Under the pieces are notes generated by a model. It searched no databases and was not told the origin of the DNA. It saw only the letters and a list, made by a program, of their open reading frames with translations. From assembly GCA_902765395.1 (NCBI GenBank), contig CACWZP010000005.1, positions 1 through 64,000 of the forward strand: a stretch of DNA of 64,000 nt, given 5' to 3'. A program made the position numbers and the translations under genes. Source of the stretch: an uncultured Eubacteriales bacterium. GTDB taxonomy: Bacteria; Bacillota; Clostridia; Christensenellales; Aristaeellaceae. Within the stretch, counting starts at the first letter, position 1, and each line of letters opens with the position of its first letter. Shown here one piece after another: positions 22,690 to 32,194 of the stretch.

Positions 22690-24141
22690 ATGGACGCTCA
22701 GAGGCGCGGACAGACGCGCGAGGCGAGGGGAAAGGCATGGTTCAAGCAGCGCCTGCCCCGGGCTCCCCGCAAAGGCGCGAATCTGCACCATGACTTTGGC
22801 CTCAGGCTGTTGAAGCTGGCGAACGTGGCGCTGACCACACTGCCCTTCGCGCTGGTCTGGTGGACGCACTACATCTACGAGGTGCTGATGTTCCCGTCGC
22901 CCATCCGCGCGGCGGGCATCGTGGTGATGTTCGTGGTGCTGTATGCCTTCTTCGGCCGGGCCTATGAGGCCTTCCTCATATCGCTGAAGCGGGTTTCGGA
23001 TATGTTCTATGCCCAGGCGTTGAGCATACTCTTTTCGGACGCATTCATGTTCCTGGTGATGTGGCTGATGAGCAACCACTTCCCGGACCTGATACCCGCG
23101 CTGGGCGCAATGGCGGCGCAGCTGCTGTTGAGCATACTGTGGTGTGTCGGCGCGAACCGCTGGTATTACGCCAACTACGCCCGGCAGAAGACCGGCGTGG
23201 TCTACGACATGCGCCGGGGCGTGGAGGACCTGTTCGGCCGCTACGGCATGACGCAGAAGTTCGACGTGCAGTTCACCTGCACGGTGGAGGAATGCCTGGA
23301 GGACATGAGCCGTCTGGACAAGCTGACCAACGTGTTCCTCTGCGGTGTGCACAGCAAGGAGCGCAACGTCATCATGAAGTACTGCGTGGCCAACGGCATC
23401 GTGGTGTACATCATCCCGCGCGTGGGCGACGTGATCATGAGCGGCGCGAAGAAGATCCACATGTTCCACCTGCCCATGATGCGGGTGGACCGCTACAACC
23501 CGCCGCCGGAGTACTTCCTGACCAAGCGGGCGCTGGACGTGGTGATGAGCCTGTTCCTGCTGGTGCTGTTCGGCCCGGCGATGCTGGTGACGGCGCTGTG
23601 CATCAAGCTGTCCGACGGCGGCCCGGTGTTCTATCGGCAGACGCGCCTGACCAAGGACGGCAAGGAATTCCGGATCGTGAAGTTCCGGTCGATGGTGGTC
23701 TCGGCGGAGCAGGACGGCGTGGCCCGGCTCTCCACCGGCGACGAGGACGCCCGGGTGACGAAGGTGGGCAAGTGGATCCGCCGCTGCCGCCTGGACGAGC
23801 TGCCCCAGCTGTTCAACGTGCTGGGCGGCAGCATGAGCCTGGTGGGCCCGCGGCCGGAGCGGCCGGAGATCGCCGCGGAATACGAGAAGCAGATGCCGGA
23901 GTTCGCCCTGCGGCTGCAGGCCCGGGCGGGCATCACCGGCTATGCCCAGGTGTACGGCAAGTACAACACCAACCCCTATGACAAGCTGCAGATGGACCTG
24001 ATGTACATCTCCCGGCCCAGCATCATCGAGGATATCAAGATCCTGTTCGCCACGCTGATGATCCTGTTCCAGCCCGAGAGCACCGAGGGCGTCGCCCCCG
24101 GCCGCGTGAATGCCGGAGAGGACGACAAGCCCGCGGCGTAG
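22690..24141 (+). CDS. Polyprenyl glycosylphosphotransferase (WcaJ/PglC-superfamily initiating sugar transferase)
   Basis: A 483-residue membrane protein that would load the first sugar-1-phosphate onto undecaprenyl phosphate for exopolysaccharide or glycan synthesis. A cluster of about four membrane segments (about 40-160) is followed by a CoA-binding-like domain. The transferase domain starts at about 275 with YFLTKRALDVVMSLFLLVLF (membrane re-entrant helix). Then come SDGGPVFYRQTRL, EFRIVKFRSM, LDELPQLFNVLGGSMSLVGPRP and ARAGITGYAQVYG, all family signatures. It is alone in its transcript unit here, with no other glycan genes next to it. The RBS is weak (GGTGAGGG). Confidence 0.9.
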   Translation: MDAQRRGQTREARGKAWFKQRLPRAPRKGANLHHDFGLRLLKLANVALTTLPFALVWWTHYIYEVLMFPSPIRAAGIVVMFVVLYAFFGRAYEAFLISLKRVSDMFYAQALSILFSDAFMFLVMWLMSNHFPDLIPALGAMAAQLLLSILWCVGANRWYYANYARQKTGVVYDMRRGVEDLFGRYGMTQKFDVQFTCTVEECLEDMSRLDKLTNVFLCGVHSKERNVIMKYCVANGIVVYIIPRVGDVIMSGAKKIHMFHLPMMRVDRYNPPPEYFLTKRALDVVMSLFLLVLFGPAMLVTALCIKLSDGGPVFYRQTRLTKDGKEFRIVKFRSMVVSAEQDGVARLSTGDEDARVTKVGKWIRRCRLDELPQLFNVLGGSMSLVGPRPERPEIAAEYEKQMPEFALRLQARAGITGYAQVYGKYNTNPYDKLQMDLMYISRPSIIEDIKILFATLMILFQPESTEGVAPGRVNAGEDDKPAA

Positions 24142-24203
24142 GGACGGAAAGGCTTCTCTGGAAGGGTTGGCATAAAAATGGATCGCTTTGTATATGCACA
24201 ATC

Positions 24204-24290
24204 ATAGGGGCGGCGTTGCGCCGTCCGCCGGGTAGAACATGGGGTTCGTACCAGGGCGGGCGCCGCAACGGCGCCCCTGCGGCGATATCA
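24204..24290. repeat. GGCGGCGTTGCGCC-type palindromes between two transcription units
   Basis: TAGGGGCGGCGTTGCGCC at about 24207 and its mirror-like partner GCGCCGCAACGGCGCCCCTG at about 24262 face each other and could pair. This is the same family as 3785-3812. Confidence 0.7.
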
Positions 24291-24330
24291 CGGGACGGCC
24301 TGCAGGCCTGTTATTCCAGGAGGGATGCCC

Positions 24331-25317
24331 ATGAAACACTTTTTCAGGCGCGTGCTGGCGGCCCTTGCGCTGGCCCTGTGCGCGGCGCTGCTCTGCGGCT
24401 GCGAGGCCAAGCCTGCCAGCCCCGCCCAGCCGGCGATGGTGGTGGGCTTTTCTCAGCTGGGCGCGGAGAGCGGCTGGCGCATCGGCAACACCGCCAGCAT
24501 GGAGCAGGCGGCCAGGCGCTGGGGCTTCGGCCTGATGCTGGACAACGCCAACCAGCGCCAGGACAAGCAGATCGCGGCCATCCGATCGTTCATCTCCTAC
24601 CAGGTGGACGTGATCGTGTTCTCGCCCATCGTGGAGACCGGCTGGAACAACGTGCTCACCGAGGCGAAGAACGCCGGCATCCCGGTGATCATCATGGACC
24701 GCATGATCGAGACCGATGACGACGACCTGTACACTGCCTACATCGGCGCGGACTTCCTGGCCGAGGGCCGCAAGGCGGGCGAGTTCCTGCTGAAGAAGGC
24801 CGACGCCATGGGCGCGGAACACCTGAACGTGGTGGAGATCACCGGTACGGAGGAATCCACCCCCATGCGCCAGCGGCAGGCGGGCTTCATGGAGGCCATC
24901 GACGGGGATGACCGCTTCACCGTGATCGAGAGCATCTCCGGCGACTTTTTGCGCTCCAAGGGCGAGGAATGCATGCGCTACCTGCTGGACAAGTACGGCG
25001 CGGAGGGCATCGACGTGGTCTATTCCCACAACGACGAGATGACCCTGGGCGCGCTGGACGTGCTGGAGGCGGCGGGGCTGAACCCCGGCAGGGACATGGT
25101 GCTGATCTCCGTGGATGGCCAGCAGGAGGCGGTGGACGCCCTGAAGGAGGGGCGCATCAACTGCATCGTGGAGTGCACGCCCGAACTGGGCGAGAGCGTG
25201 ATGGCCATGGTGGACGCCCTGTCCAGGGGCGAGGAGATCCCCAAGCAGAACCACCCGGAGGAGACCAGCTTCACCGAATTCGACGATTTGAGCGGCCTGG
25301 CGCCGAGGGGATATTGA
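24331..25317 (+). CDS. Sugar-binding lipoprotein (YtfQ-like), sensor-associated
   Basis: A 328-residue lipoprotein with lipobox LLCGC (lipidated Cys 24). The mature part is a periplasmic-binding-protein fold (Peripla_BP_4 type) like the galactofuranose/ribose binders: VVGFSQLGAESGWRIGNTASM, IVFSPIVETGWNNVL, VYSHNDEMTLGALDVLEAAGL. It is translated just before a YesM-like kinase (1-base gap), so it may feed the kinase extracellularly, as in other three-component sugar sensors. The start at 24331 has AGGAGG 7 bases upstream; the in-frame ATG at 24325 is too close. A second binding protein lies at 28519. Confidence 0.85.
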   Translation: MKHFFRRVLAALALALCAALLCGCEAKPASPAQPAMVVGFSQLGAESGWRIGNTASMEQAARRWGFGLMLDNANQRQDKQIAAIRSFISYQVDVIVFSPIVETGWNNVLTEAKNAGIPVIIMDRMIETDDDDLYTAYIGADFLAEGRKAGEFLLKKADAMGAEHLNVVEITGTEESTPMRQRQAGFMEAIDGDDRFTVIESISGDFLRSKGEECMRYLLDKYGAEGIDVVYSHNDEMTLGALDVLEAAGLNPGRDMVLISVDGQQEAVDALKEGRINCIVECTPELGESVMAMVDALSRGEEIPKQNHPEETSFTEFDDLSGLAPRGY

Positions 25318-25318
25318 C

Positions 25319-26800
25319 ATGAGGGGCCATTCGCGGCGCAAGAGCATCATCGGCCAGCTGGGCCGCACCACCCGGGCCATCGCCCTGGCGCTGCTGATCC
25401 CGGTGCTGGTCAGCCTGTCGCTGATGTTCATCACGTCCACCCGCTACCAGCGGGCCATGTCCCGCATGGAGACGGCGTCCGGACTGAAGCCCGTCGTGGG
25501 CACGGAGCTGCCGGAGCGGCTGTTCTCCGTGGCGGCGGGCCAGCAGCGCTATGGCGACAGCGGCGTGGACGACTTGCTGGCCTCGGTGAACGAGACGCTG
25601 GACGGCCTGCTGGAGGACGCCGCCGGCGCGGGCTATCTGCAATTGACGGTGGCCCGGCGCACCATGGACACTCTGTCCAGCTACATCGACCAGGTGCGCG
25701 AGGGCATGGACCAGGGCATGGCCATCAGCAAGATCGAGCTGATCGTGGACGAGGTGCGCGACGTGGGCGACCTGGTGACGGACATGCTGGATGACTTCGT
25801 GTCCGTGGAGATCGACGCCATGTCCAGGAGCGGCGCCCGGATCCAGCGCATCGTGTGGATCGCGTTCCTGGCGGAGGTGCTGCTGCTGGGCATCGCGCTG
25901 TTCTGGGCGGGGGAGGCCTCCCACCGGCTGGCGGACACCATCAGCAGCGCCATCTACCAGATGGAGGGCAGCGTGTTCCGGCTCACCAGCGGCAACCTGA
26001 AGGCCCGTGTGCCGGACATGGAGGTGGAAGAGCTCAGCGAGCTGGCCAACCAGATCAACGTGATGGCCAACCGGCTGGAGAGCCTCATTGAGCGCAGCCG
26101 CCTGGAGCAGGAGAACCTGGCCAAGTCGGAGCTGCGCCTGCTGCAGGCCCAGATCAACCCCCACTTCCTCTATAACACGCTGGACGCCATCATCTGGCAG
26201 GCGGAGAGCGGCAAGAGCGAGGAGGTCATCCACCTCACCCGCTCGCTGAGCGACTTCTTCCGCATCACCCTGTCCTCCGGCGCGGACTGGATCCCCCTGG
26301 AGCGGGAGGCGCGGCATCTGTCCGGCTACCTGAGCATCCAGAAGACCCGCTACCGCGACATACTGAACTACGAGATCGACATCCCAGAGGAGCTGCAGGA
26401 CGGCTACATTGTCAAGCTCCTGCTGCAGCCGCTGGTGGAGAACGCCCTGTACCATGGCATCAAGACCCGCCGGGGCGGCGGCTTCATCCGCGTCAGCGCC
26501 CGCCGGGAGGGAGGCCAGGTGCGCTTCGTGGTGGAGGACACCGGCAAGGGCATGACCCGGGAGGAGCTGAGGCGGGTGCTGGCCGCCATGCGCAGCGAGG
26601 CCCCGGCCATGGCCGCCGGCATCGCGCCGGCCGAGGGCAGCAGCTTCGGCCTGCGGAACGTGGACACGCGCATCCGGCTCTTCTATCACCAGGAAAAGGG
26701 CCTTGAAATCGAGAGCGGCCAGGGAGGCACGAAGGTCTCCTTCCGGGTGCCGCTGAAATCCAGGGAGGAAATCGCCAATGATGAAGGTGTTTCTGGTTGA
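25319..26800 (+). CDS. Sensor histidine kinase, YesM-like
   Basis: A 493-residue two-pass membrane kinase. Membrane segments at about 20-38 and 177-198 flank an extracellular domain of about 135 residues. A HAMP region (about 200-255) comes next. The His-kinase motif QAQINPHFLYNTLDAI has phosphate-accepting His 282. The ATP domain has LLLQPLVENALYHGI and VEDTGKGM (about 406). This is the His_kinase/HATPase type of LytS/YesM kinases that pair with AraC-type regulators. One base after the lipoprotein stop and overlapping the regulator gene by 23 bases. Confidence 0.92.
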   Translation: MRGHSRRKSIIGQLGRTTRAIALALLIPVLVSLSLMFITSTRYQRAMSRMETASGLKPVVGTELPERLFSVAAGQQRYGDSGVDDLLASVNETLDGLLEDAAGAGYLQLTVARRTMDTLSSYIDQVREGMDQGMAISKIELIVDEVRDVGDLVTDMLDDFVSVEIDAMSRSGARIQRIVWIAFLAEVLLLGIALFWAGEASHRLADTISSAIYQMEGSVFRLTSGNLKARVPDMEVEELSELANQINVMANRLESLIERSRLEQENLAKSELRLLQAQINPHFLYNTLDAIIWQAESGKSEEVIHLTRSLSDFFRITLSSGADWIPLEREARHLSGYLSIQKTRYRDILNYEIDIPEELQDGYIVKLLLQPLVENALYHGIKTRRGGGFIRVSARREGGQVRFVVEDTGKGMTREELRRVLAAMRSEAPAMAAGIAPAEGSSFGLRNVDTRIRLFYHQEKGLEIESGQGGTKVSFRVPLKSREEIANDEGVSG

Positions 26801-28367
26801 CGACGAGATCGCCATCAGGGAGAACCTGCGCAACTCGTTCCCCTGGGAGGAGAACGGCTTCCAGCTGGTGGGCGAGGCGCCGGACGGGGAAATGGCCCTG
26901 CCGATGATCCGCGACCTGAACCCGGACATACTGCTCACCGACATCCGCATGCCCTTCATGGACGGCGTGCAGCTGTGCACGGAGGTGAAGCGGATGATGC
27001 CCTGGGTGGGCGTGGTGATCCTCTCCGGCTACGACGACTTCTCCTATGCCCAGCAGGCCATCTCCCTGGGCGTGAAGGAATACCTGCTCAAGCCCATCAC
27101 GGCCCAGGAGCTGGGCAAGGCGCTGACCCGGGTGGCCGGGCAGATCGCCGCCGAGCGCAGCGCCCAGGAGAACATGGAGAACCTGCGCCGCGACGTGGTG
27201 TCCGGCAACCGCTTTTTGCGGGAAAAGCTGCTGGCTTCGCTGTTCACCGACGAGGGCGACCGCTTTGAGGACGAGCAGCTGATGCGCCAGATGCGCCAGA
27301 TGGGCGTGAACCTGGCGGCCAACTGCTATGTGGTCATCGACATCGCCTTCCCGCTGAAGGACGAGAGCCGCTCCCTGGCCCGGGCCTCCCTGTACGACCT
27401 GGCGGAGGCCACCGGCGGCAGCGTGTTCACCTGCGGCATGCCCCACGGGGCGCGGGCGCTGGTGCTGGGCGACAACGAGCAGGATGCCGAGGAGCGCGCC
27501 TACTCCTTCGCCAACTCCGCGGCGCACCTGCCCCAGCTGGAGAACTGCGAAAGGCTGCTGCTCTCCATCGGCGAGACCGTGAACGACTACTACGACATCC
27601 GCCGCTCCATGCAGTCCGCCCGCCACGTGCGCCACGTGGCCGAGGGGCAGGGGGCTGACCGGCGGATCATCGGCGTGGGCGAGCTGAACGACGCCACCAC
27701 CGAGCTGAACAGCCTGGAGCTTTCTCCCCTGTACGAGCGGCTGCAGTACGCACCGGAGGGGGAGCTGGACGCCATCCTGTCGGAGTACACCGGCTCCCTG
27801 CCGGACAGCGGCGGCGGCATGGAGCTGGCCATGGGCTACCTGCGCATCGCGGCGGTGATCGCGGCGCGGCGCATCGTGGAGGACGCCGGGGCCGATCCCC
27901 AGCAGGCGCTGGACGAGGAGCTGATCGCCCAGGCGCTTCGGGCCGGGGACGCCGCGGGGCTGGAGGCGGTGAAGGCGCTGCTGCGCGCGGCCATCGAGTG
28001 CCGGGACCGCAGCGGCCAGGGCGTGGGGGACACTCCCGTGGGCCGGGCCCGCGTGTACCTGAGCAAGAACTTCGCCAACCCGAACCTGATGCTGCAGGAC
28101 GTGGCCAGCGAGGTGGGCATCTCCCAGAGCCACTTTTCCACCGTGTTTGCCCAGGAGACGGGCATCACCTTCACCCAGTATCTCACTGGCCTGCGCATCG
28201 CCAAGGCCAAGGAGCTGCTGGAGGCCACGCCCATGCGCTCCTCGGAGATCGCTTTCCAGGTGGGCTACAACGACGCCCACTATTTCAGCTACCTGTTCAA
28301 GAAGCACACCGGGCTGACCCCCAGCGAATACCGCAAATCCAATAAAAATCAACCGGACGGCGAATAA
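26778..28367 (+). CDS. Response regulator with AraC-type DNA-binding domain, YesN-like
   Basis: A 529-residue regulator. The receiver domain has VDDE (8-10) and phospho-acceptor Asp 55 in LLTDIRMP. A middle helical region (about 130-420) is typical of long YesN-like proteins. The C-terminal AraC/XylS domain (about 430-529) has two helix-turn-helices: LMLQDVASEVGISQSHFSTVFAQETGITF and SSEIAFQVGYNDAHYFSYLFKKHTGLTPSEYRK (key: VGISQSHFS and GYNDAHYFS). It would be phosphorylated by the adjacent kinase and activate the binding-protein/transport genes downstream. Confidence 0.92.
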   Translation: MMKVFLVDDEIAIRENLRNSFPWEENGFQLVGEAPDGEMALPMIRDLNPDILLTDIRMPFMDGVQLCTEVKRMMPWVGVVILSGYDDFSYAQQAISLGVKEYLLKPITAQELGKALTRVAGQIAAERSAQENMENLRRDVVSGNRFLREKLLASLFTDEGDRFEDEQLMRQMRQMGVNLAANCYVVIDIAFPLKDESRSLARASLYDLAEATGGSVFTCGMPHGARALVLGDNEQDAEERAYSFANSAAHLPQLENCERLLLSIGETVNDYYDIRRSMQSARHVRHVAEGQGADRRIIGVGELNDATTELNSLELSPLYERLQYAPEGELDAILSEYTGSLPDSGGGMELAMGYLRIAAVIAARRIVEDAGADPQQALDEELIAQALRAGDAAGLEAVKALLRAAIECRDRSGQGVGDTPVGRARVYLSKNFANPNLMLQDVASEVGISQSHFSTVFAQETGITFTQYLTGLRIAKAKELLEATPMRSSEIAFQVGYNDAHYFSYLFKKHTGLTPSEYRKSNKNQPDGE

Positions 28368-28393
28368 TTTTGAATCATTATCGGTAAATTGCA

Positions 28394-28415
28394 TGAAAAT
28401 GCCGAAGGATTTTCA
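28394..28415. promoter_or_regulatory. Inverted repeat, candidate regulator site upstream of the second binding protein
   Basis: TGAAAAT, 8 bases, ATTTTCA. It lies about 105 bases before the start at 28519 and about 50 bases before a possible -10 (TAAAAT near 28460). The position fits an activator site for the YesN-like regulator. Confidence 0.4.
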
Positions 28416-28518
28416 ACCTTCTTCCAAAGCGAGTGTATTTCATTTTAAGGCGGCGCCTGCTAAAATAATATCATCAGCGGCAGACCTTGCCGCAAATAAG
28501 AAATGGAGGCTTATCACT

Positions 28519-29502
28519 ATGAAGAAGATTCTCGTGCTGGCTCTCGCTCTGATTATGGCCCTGAGCGCCATGACCGCCATGGCCGAAGGCATCAAGGTTG
28601 GCATCATCAACCTGGATCCCGCCGAGTCCGGCTATCGTCAGGCGAACGTGCAGAACCTGAACGAAGTGTTCACCGCCGAGAACGGCTATGACGCCACCTT
28701 CGTCACCGCTCCCACCGCCGACAAGCAGCTGGAGGCCGCGAACAGCTTCATCACCGAGGGCGTGCAGTACATCCTGGTTTCCGCCGCTGAGGCGACCGGC
28801 TGGGACGAGGTCCTGGAAGCCGCTCAGGAAGCCGGCATCAAGGTGTTCCTGTTCGACCGCCTGATCGACTGCGATCCTTCCCTGTACACCGCGGCTGTCG
28901 TTTCCGACATGCCCAAGGAAGGCGAGACCGCCGTGGCTTGGCTGGAGAGCCTGGGCCTGGAGGAGTACAAGATCCTGCACATCCAGGGCCAGCTCGGCTC
29001 CGCCGCTCAGATCGGCCGCTCCGGCGCCCTGACCGAGAAGTGCGACGCTGAAGAGAACTGGACCATCGTCCGCGAAGGCACCGGCGGCGACAGCTGGGAT
29101 CCCAACGAGGCCCGCAACATCGCCCAGGCCGCCATCGACGCCGGCGAGGATTTCAACATCGTGTACGCTGAGAACGACGGCATGGCCGCTGGCGTTGTGG
29201 CCGCTCTGGACAAGGCCGGCATCACCCACGGCGTGGACGGCGACGTGATCATCATGGGCTTCGACTGCAACAAGTGGGCGCTGAAGAAGGTGCTCGACGG
29301 CGAGTGGAACTACGATGGCCAGTGCTCCCCTTTCCAGGCTGCCAAGATCGACGAGATGATCAAGGCTCTGGAAGCCGGCGAGGAGATCGAAGGCGGCATC
29401 ATCTACAACGATGAGAAGGGCTTCGACGCCGCTACCATCACCGAGGAAGACATCGAGACCTACGGTCTGGGCAGCCTGGAGGACGAGGTTACCCTCGACT
29501 GA
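28519..29502 (+). CDS. Sugar ABC transporter substrate-binding protein
   Basis: A 327-residue secreted binding protein with signal peptide MKKILVLALALIMALSAMTAMA. The mature part, from EGIKVGIINLDPAESGYRQAN, has the same fold as the lipoprotein at 24331. No lipobox cysteine is visible, so it may be anchored differently or released. Synonymous codon use is unlike neighbouring genes (many GCT, GGC, CTG choices consistent with high expression). It has its own leader and a strong hairpin just downstream at 29524-29563 that would make this gene more abundant than the rest of the operon. Clear RBS (TGGAGG). Confidence 0.88.
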   Translation: MKKILVLALALIMALSAMTAMAEGIKVGIINLDPAESGYRQANVQNLNEVFTAENGYDATFVTAPTADKQLEAANSFITEGVQYILVSAAEATGWDEVLEAAQEAGIKVFLFDRLIDCDPSLYTAAVVSDMPKEGETAVAWLESLGLEEYKILHIQGQLGSAAQIGRSGALTEKCDAEENWTIVREGTGGDSWDPNEARNIAQAAIDAGEDFNIVYAENDGMAAGVVAALDKAGITHGVDGDVIIMGFDCNKWALKKVLDGEWNYDGQCSPFQAAKIDEMIKALEAGEEIEGGIIYNDEKGFDAATITEEDIETYGLGSLEDEVTLD

Positions 29503-29523
29503 TCCGACGTCCCATGACAGCTT

Positions 29524-29563
29524 GGCGCGGTATGAACGGCAATGCGCGCGTTCATACCGCGCC
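29524..29563 (+). terminator. Partial terminator after the substrate-binding protein gene
   Basis: A perfect 15-bp stem (GGCGCGGTATGAACG with CGTTCATACCGCGCC) followed by TTCTTTAG. It separates the abundant binding protein from the ATPase/permease genes by about 50 bases. The T-run is short, so partial read-through is likely. Confidence 0.8.
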
Positions 29564-29613
29564 TTCTTTAGAAAATCTATCATTTGGATTGTGAACGGGG
29601 AGGAGATTCCCAG

Positions 29614-31119
29614 ATGCAGAACGACGTAGTATTGACAATGCGCGGGATCGTCAAGACGTTCCCGGGCACCCGGGCGCTGGACGGTGTGGACTTCACGCTG
29701 CGCAAGGGCGAGGTTCACGCGCTGATGGGGGAAAACGGCGCCGGGAAATCCACGCTGATCAAGGTGCTGACGGGCGTCTATGAAAAGGACGCCGGCAGCA
29801 TCTGGGTGGAGGGTTCCGAGGGCGAGGCTCCCATCCATTCCCCGCAGGACGCCCAGAACATCGGCATCAGCACCGTGTACCAGGAGATCACCCTCTGTCC
29901 GAACCTGACGGTGGCCGAAAACATGTTCATCGGCAGGACCAAGGGCAGCCGGGTCAACTGGAGGGAATACGAGAAGCGGGCTGACGAACTGTTGAGCAAC
30001 CTGGGCATCCCCGCCCGCGCCAGGCAGGAGCTGTCCCACTGCTCCCTGGCCGTGCAGCAGATGGTGGCCATCGCCCGCGCGGTGGACATGAACTGCAAGG
30101 TGCTCATCCTGGACGAGCCCACCTCTTCCCTGGACGAGAAGGAAGTGGAGATGCTGTTCAAGCTGATGCGCGATCTGAAGAGCCGGGGCGTGGGCATCGT
30201 TTTCGTCACCCACTTTCTGGAGCAGGTCTACGAGATCAGTGACCGGATCACCGTGCTGCGCAACGGCCAGCTGGTGGGCGAGTATCCCGTCAGCGAGCTT
30301 CCGCAGGTGGAGCTGGTGGCCAGGATGATGGGCAAGGACCTGGGCGACCTTGCCGATCTGGAGGCCGTGGGCGAGAAGAGCGCCGGCAGCCAGGAGATCG
30401 TCTACGAGGCCCAGGACCTGTCCAGCGTGGACTGCCGACCCTATGACTTCTCCATCCGCCGCGGCGAGGTGAACGGCTTCACCGGCCTGCTGGGCTCCGG
30501 CCGCAGCGAGAGCGTGCGCGCCATCTTCGGCGCGGATCGGGTCACCGGCGGCAAGGTGAAGGTGAAGGGCAAGTACGTGAAGATCACCAATCCCCACGAT
30601 GCCATGAAGAACGGCATCGGCTACCTGCCCGAGGACAGGAAGCGCGACGGCATCATCGCCGATTTGTCCGTGCGGGAGAACATCATCCTGGCCCTGCAGG
30701 TGATGAAGGGCTTTTTCCACCCCATGTCCAAGGCCCAGATGAAGGAATTTGCCGACGAGTACATCAAGGCGCTGCAGATCAAGACCGCCTCCCAGGATAC
30801 GCCCATCAAGTCCCTGTCCGGCGGCAACCAGCAGAAGGTCATACTGGCCCGGTGGCTGTTGACCCACCCGGACTACCTGATCCTGGACGAGCCCACCCGC
30901 GGCATCGACGTGGGCACGAAGCTGGAGATCCAGAAGCTGGTGTTGAAGCTGGCCGAGGAGAACATGTCCGTCACGTTCATTTCCTCTGAGATCGAGGAGA
31001 TGCTGCGCACCTGCTCCCGGCTGATCGTCATGCGCGACCGCAAGATCGTGGGCGAGCTGACCGGGGACCAGCTGACTCAGGGCTATGTTATGAAGACCAT
31101 CGCGGGAGGTGAACAGTGA
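29614..31119 (+). CDS. Sugar ABC transporter ATP-binding protein (MglA/RbsA/YtfR-type, two ABC domains)
   Basis: A 501-residue fused double ATPase. Domain 1 has Walker A GENGAGKST (about 39-47) and VLILDEPTSSLDEKEVE; domain 2 has a degenerate P-loop GLLGSGRSE, LSGGNQQKVILARWL and YLILDEPTRGIDVG. This is the standard CUT2-family layout. RBS GGGGAGGAG 8 bases before the ATG. The stop is followed by a 1-base gap to the first permease. Confidence 0.93.
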   Translation: MQNDVVLTMRGIVKTFPGTRALDGVDFTLRKGEVHALMGENGAGKSTLIKVLTGVYEKDAGSIWVEGSEGEAPIHSPQDAQNIGISTVYQEITLCPNLTVAENMFIGRTKGSRVNWREYEKRADELLSNLGIPARARQELSHCSLAVQQMVAIARAVDMNCKVLILDEPTSSLDEKEVEMLFKLMRDLKSRGVGIVFVTHFLEQVYEISDRITVLRNGQLVGEYPVSELPQVELVARMMGKDLGDLADLEAVGEKSAGSQEIVYEAQDLSSVDCRPYDFSIRRGEVNGFTGLLGSGRSESVRAIFGADRVTGGKVKVKGKYVKITNPHDAMKNGIGYLPEDRKRDGIIADLSVRENIILALQVMKGFFHPMSKAQMKEFADEYIKALQIKTASQDTPIKSLSGGNQQKVILARWLLTHPDYLILDEPTRGIDVGTKLEIQKLVLKLAEENMSVTFISSEIEEMLRTCSRLIVMRDRKIVGELTGDQLTQGYVMKTIAGGEQ

Positions 31120-31120
31120 T

Positions 31121-32194
31121 ATGAGCAACGGATTCAAGAAAAAGATGGCGTCGGAGCTGAGCCAGCTGCTGATCCCGCTGATCGCTCTGGGCATCCTGAT
31201 CCTGTTCAACCTGATCCGCGATCCCCGCTTTTTCAGCATCGGCGTCGCGGTGAACAACGACGGCAACAGCGTGCTGACCGGCAACCTGATCAGCATCATC
31301 GACAGCGCCAGCGAGTTGGCCATCATCGCCATGGGCATGACATTGGTCACCGCGGCCTGCGGCGGACAGGACATTTCCGTGGGCGCGGTGGGCGCCATAT
31401 CCGGCGCGGTGTTTGTGAAGCTGGTTCAGGCGATGGGCGGCATCAACGCGGGCACCTTCGCGGCGGCCATGCTGCTGGCCATCCTGGTCACCGTTTGCTT
31501 CAAGCTGTTCAACGGCACGCTGGTGGCCGTGTTCCGCATCCAGCCGATGATTGCAACGCTGATCCTGTATTCCTGCGGTCGAAGCATCGCCTACTGGATC
31601 AACGGCGACGCCACGCCCCAGCTGACCAGCCCCATCCTCACCGCCATCGGCATGACCATTCCCGGCGTGCCGGTACCCACGCCCATCTTCTGCGTGCTGC
31701 TGGTAAGCCTGCTGCTGGCGCTGATCTTCCGCTTCACCAACATCAGCCTCTACACCCAGTCCGTGGGCATCAACCAGGGCGCGGCGCGGCTGAACGGCAT
31801 CAACCCCATTCTCATCAAGCTGCTCTCCTTCGTATTGCTGGGTGTGTGCGTTTCCGTGGCGAGCCTCATCGGCATCAGCCGACTGGGCCAGCTGAACCAC
31901 AAGACCCTGCTGGTGGACATCGAGATGGACGCCATTCTGGCGGTGGCCATCGGCGGCAACAATCTGGGCGGCGGTAAGTTCAAGATCAGCGGCAGTATCC
32001 TGGGCGCCTACATCATCCAGATGCTGACCACCACCCTCTACGCCATGAAGGTCAGCCCCGTGAACGTGAAGGCCTACAAGGCCATCGTCATCATCATCAT
32101 CGTCATCGCGGGCTCGCCCGTGGTGAAGGAAAAGCTGAGAGCCATCTGGAAGCGGCTTAAAACCGGCCGTGTGGCCCGTAAGGAGGTGGCTTAA
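31121..32194 (+). CDS. Sugar ABC transporter permease (YtfT-like)
   Basis: A 357-residue inner-membrane protein of the BPD_transp_2 family, with about 9 membrane segments. Signatures include MTLVTAACGGQDISVGAVGAISGA and VAIGGNNLGGGKFKISGSILGAYIIQM. It would form the channel with the next gene. The ATG at 31121 was chosen over an upstream GTG that overlaps the RBS. Confidence 0.92.
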   Translation: MSNGFKKKMASELSQLLIPLIALGILILFNLIRDPRFFSIGVAVNNDGNSVLTGNLISIIDSASELAIIAMGMTLVTAACGGQDISVGAVGAISGAVFVKLVQAMGGINAGTFAAAMLLAILVTVCFKLFNGTLVAVFRIQPMIATLILYSCGRSIAYWINGDATPQLTSPILTAIGMTIPGVPVPTPIFCVLLVSLLLALIFRFTNISLYTQSVGINQGAARLNGINPILIKLLSFVLLGVCVSVASLIGISRLGQLNHKTLLVDIEMDAILAVAIGGNNLGGGKFKISGSILGAYIIQMLTTTLYAMKVSPVNVKAYKAIVIIIIVIAGSPVVKEKLRAIWKRLKTGRVARKEVA

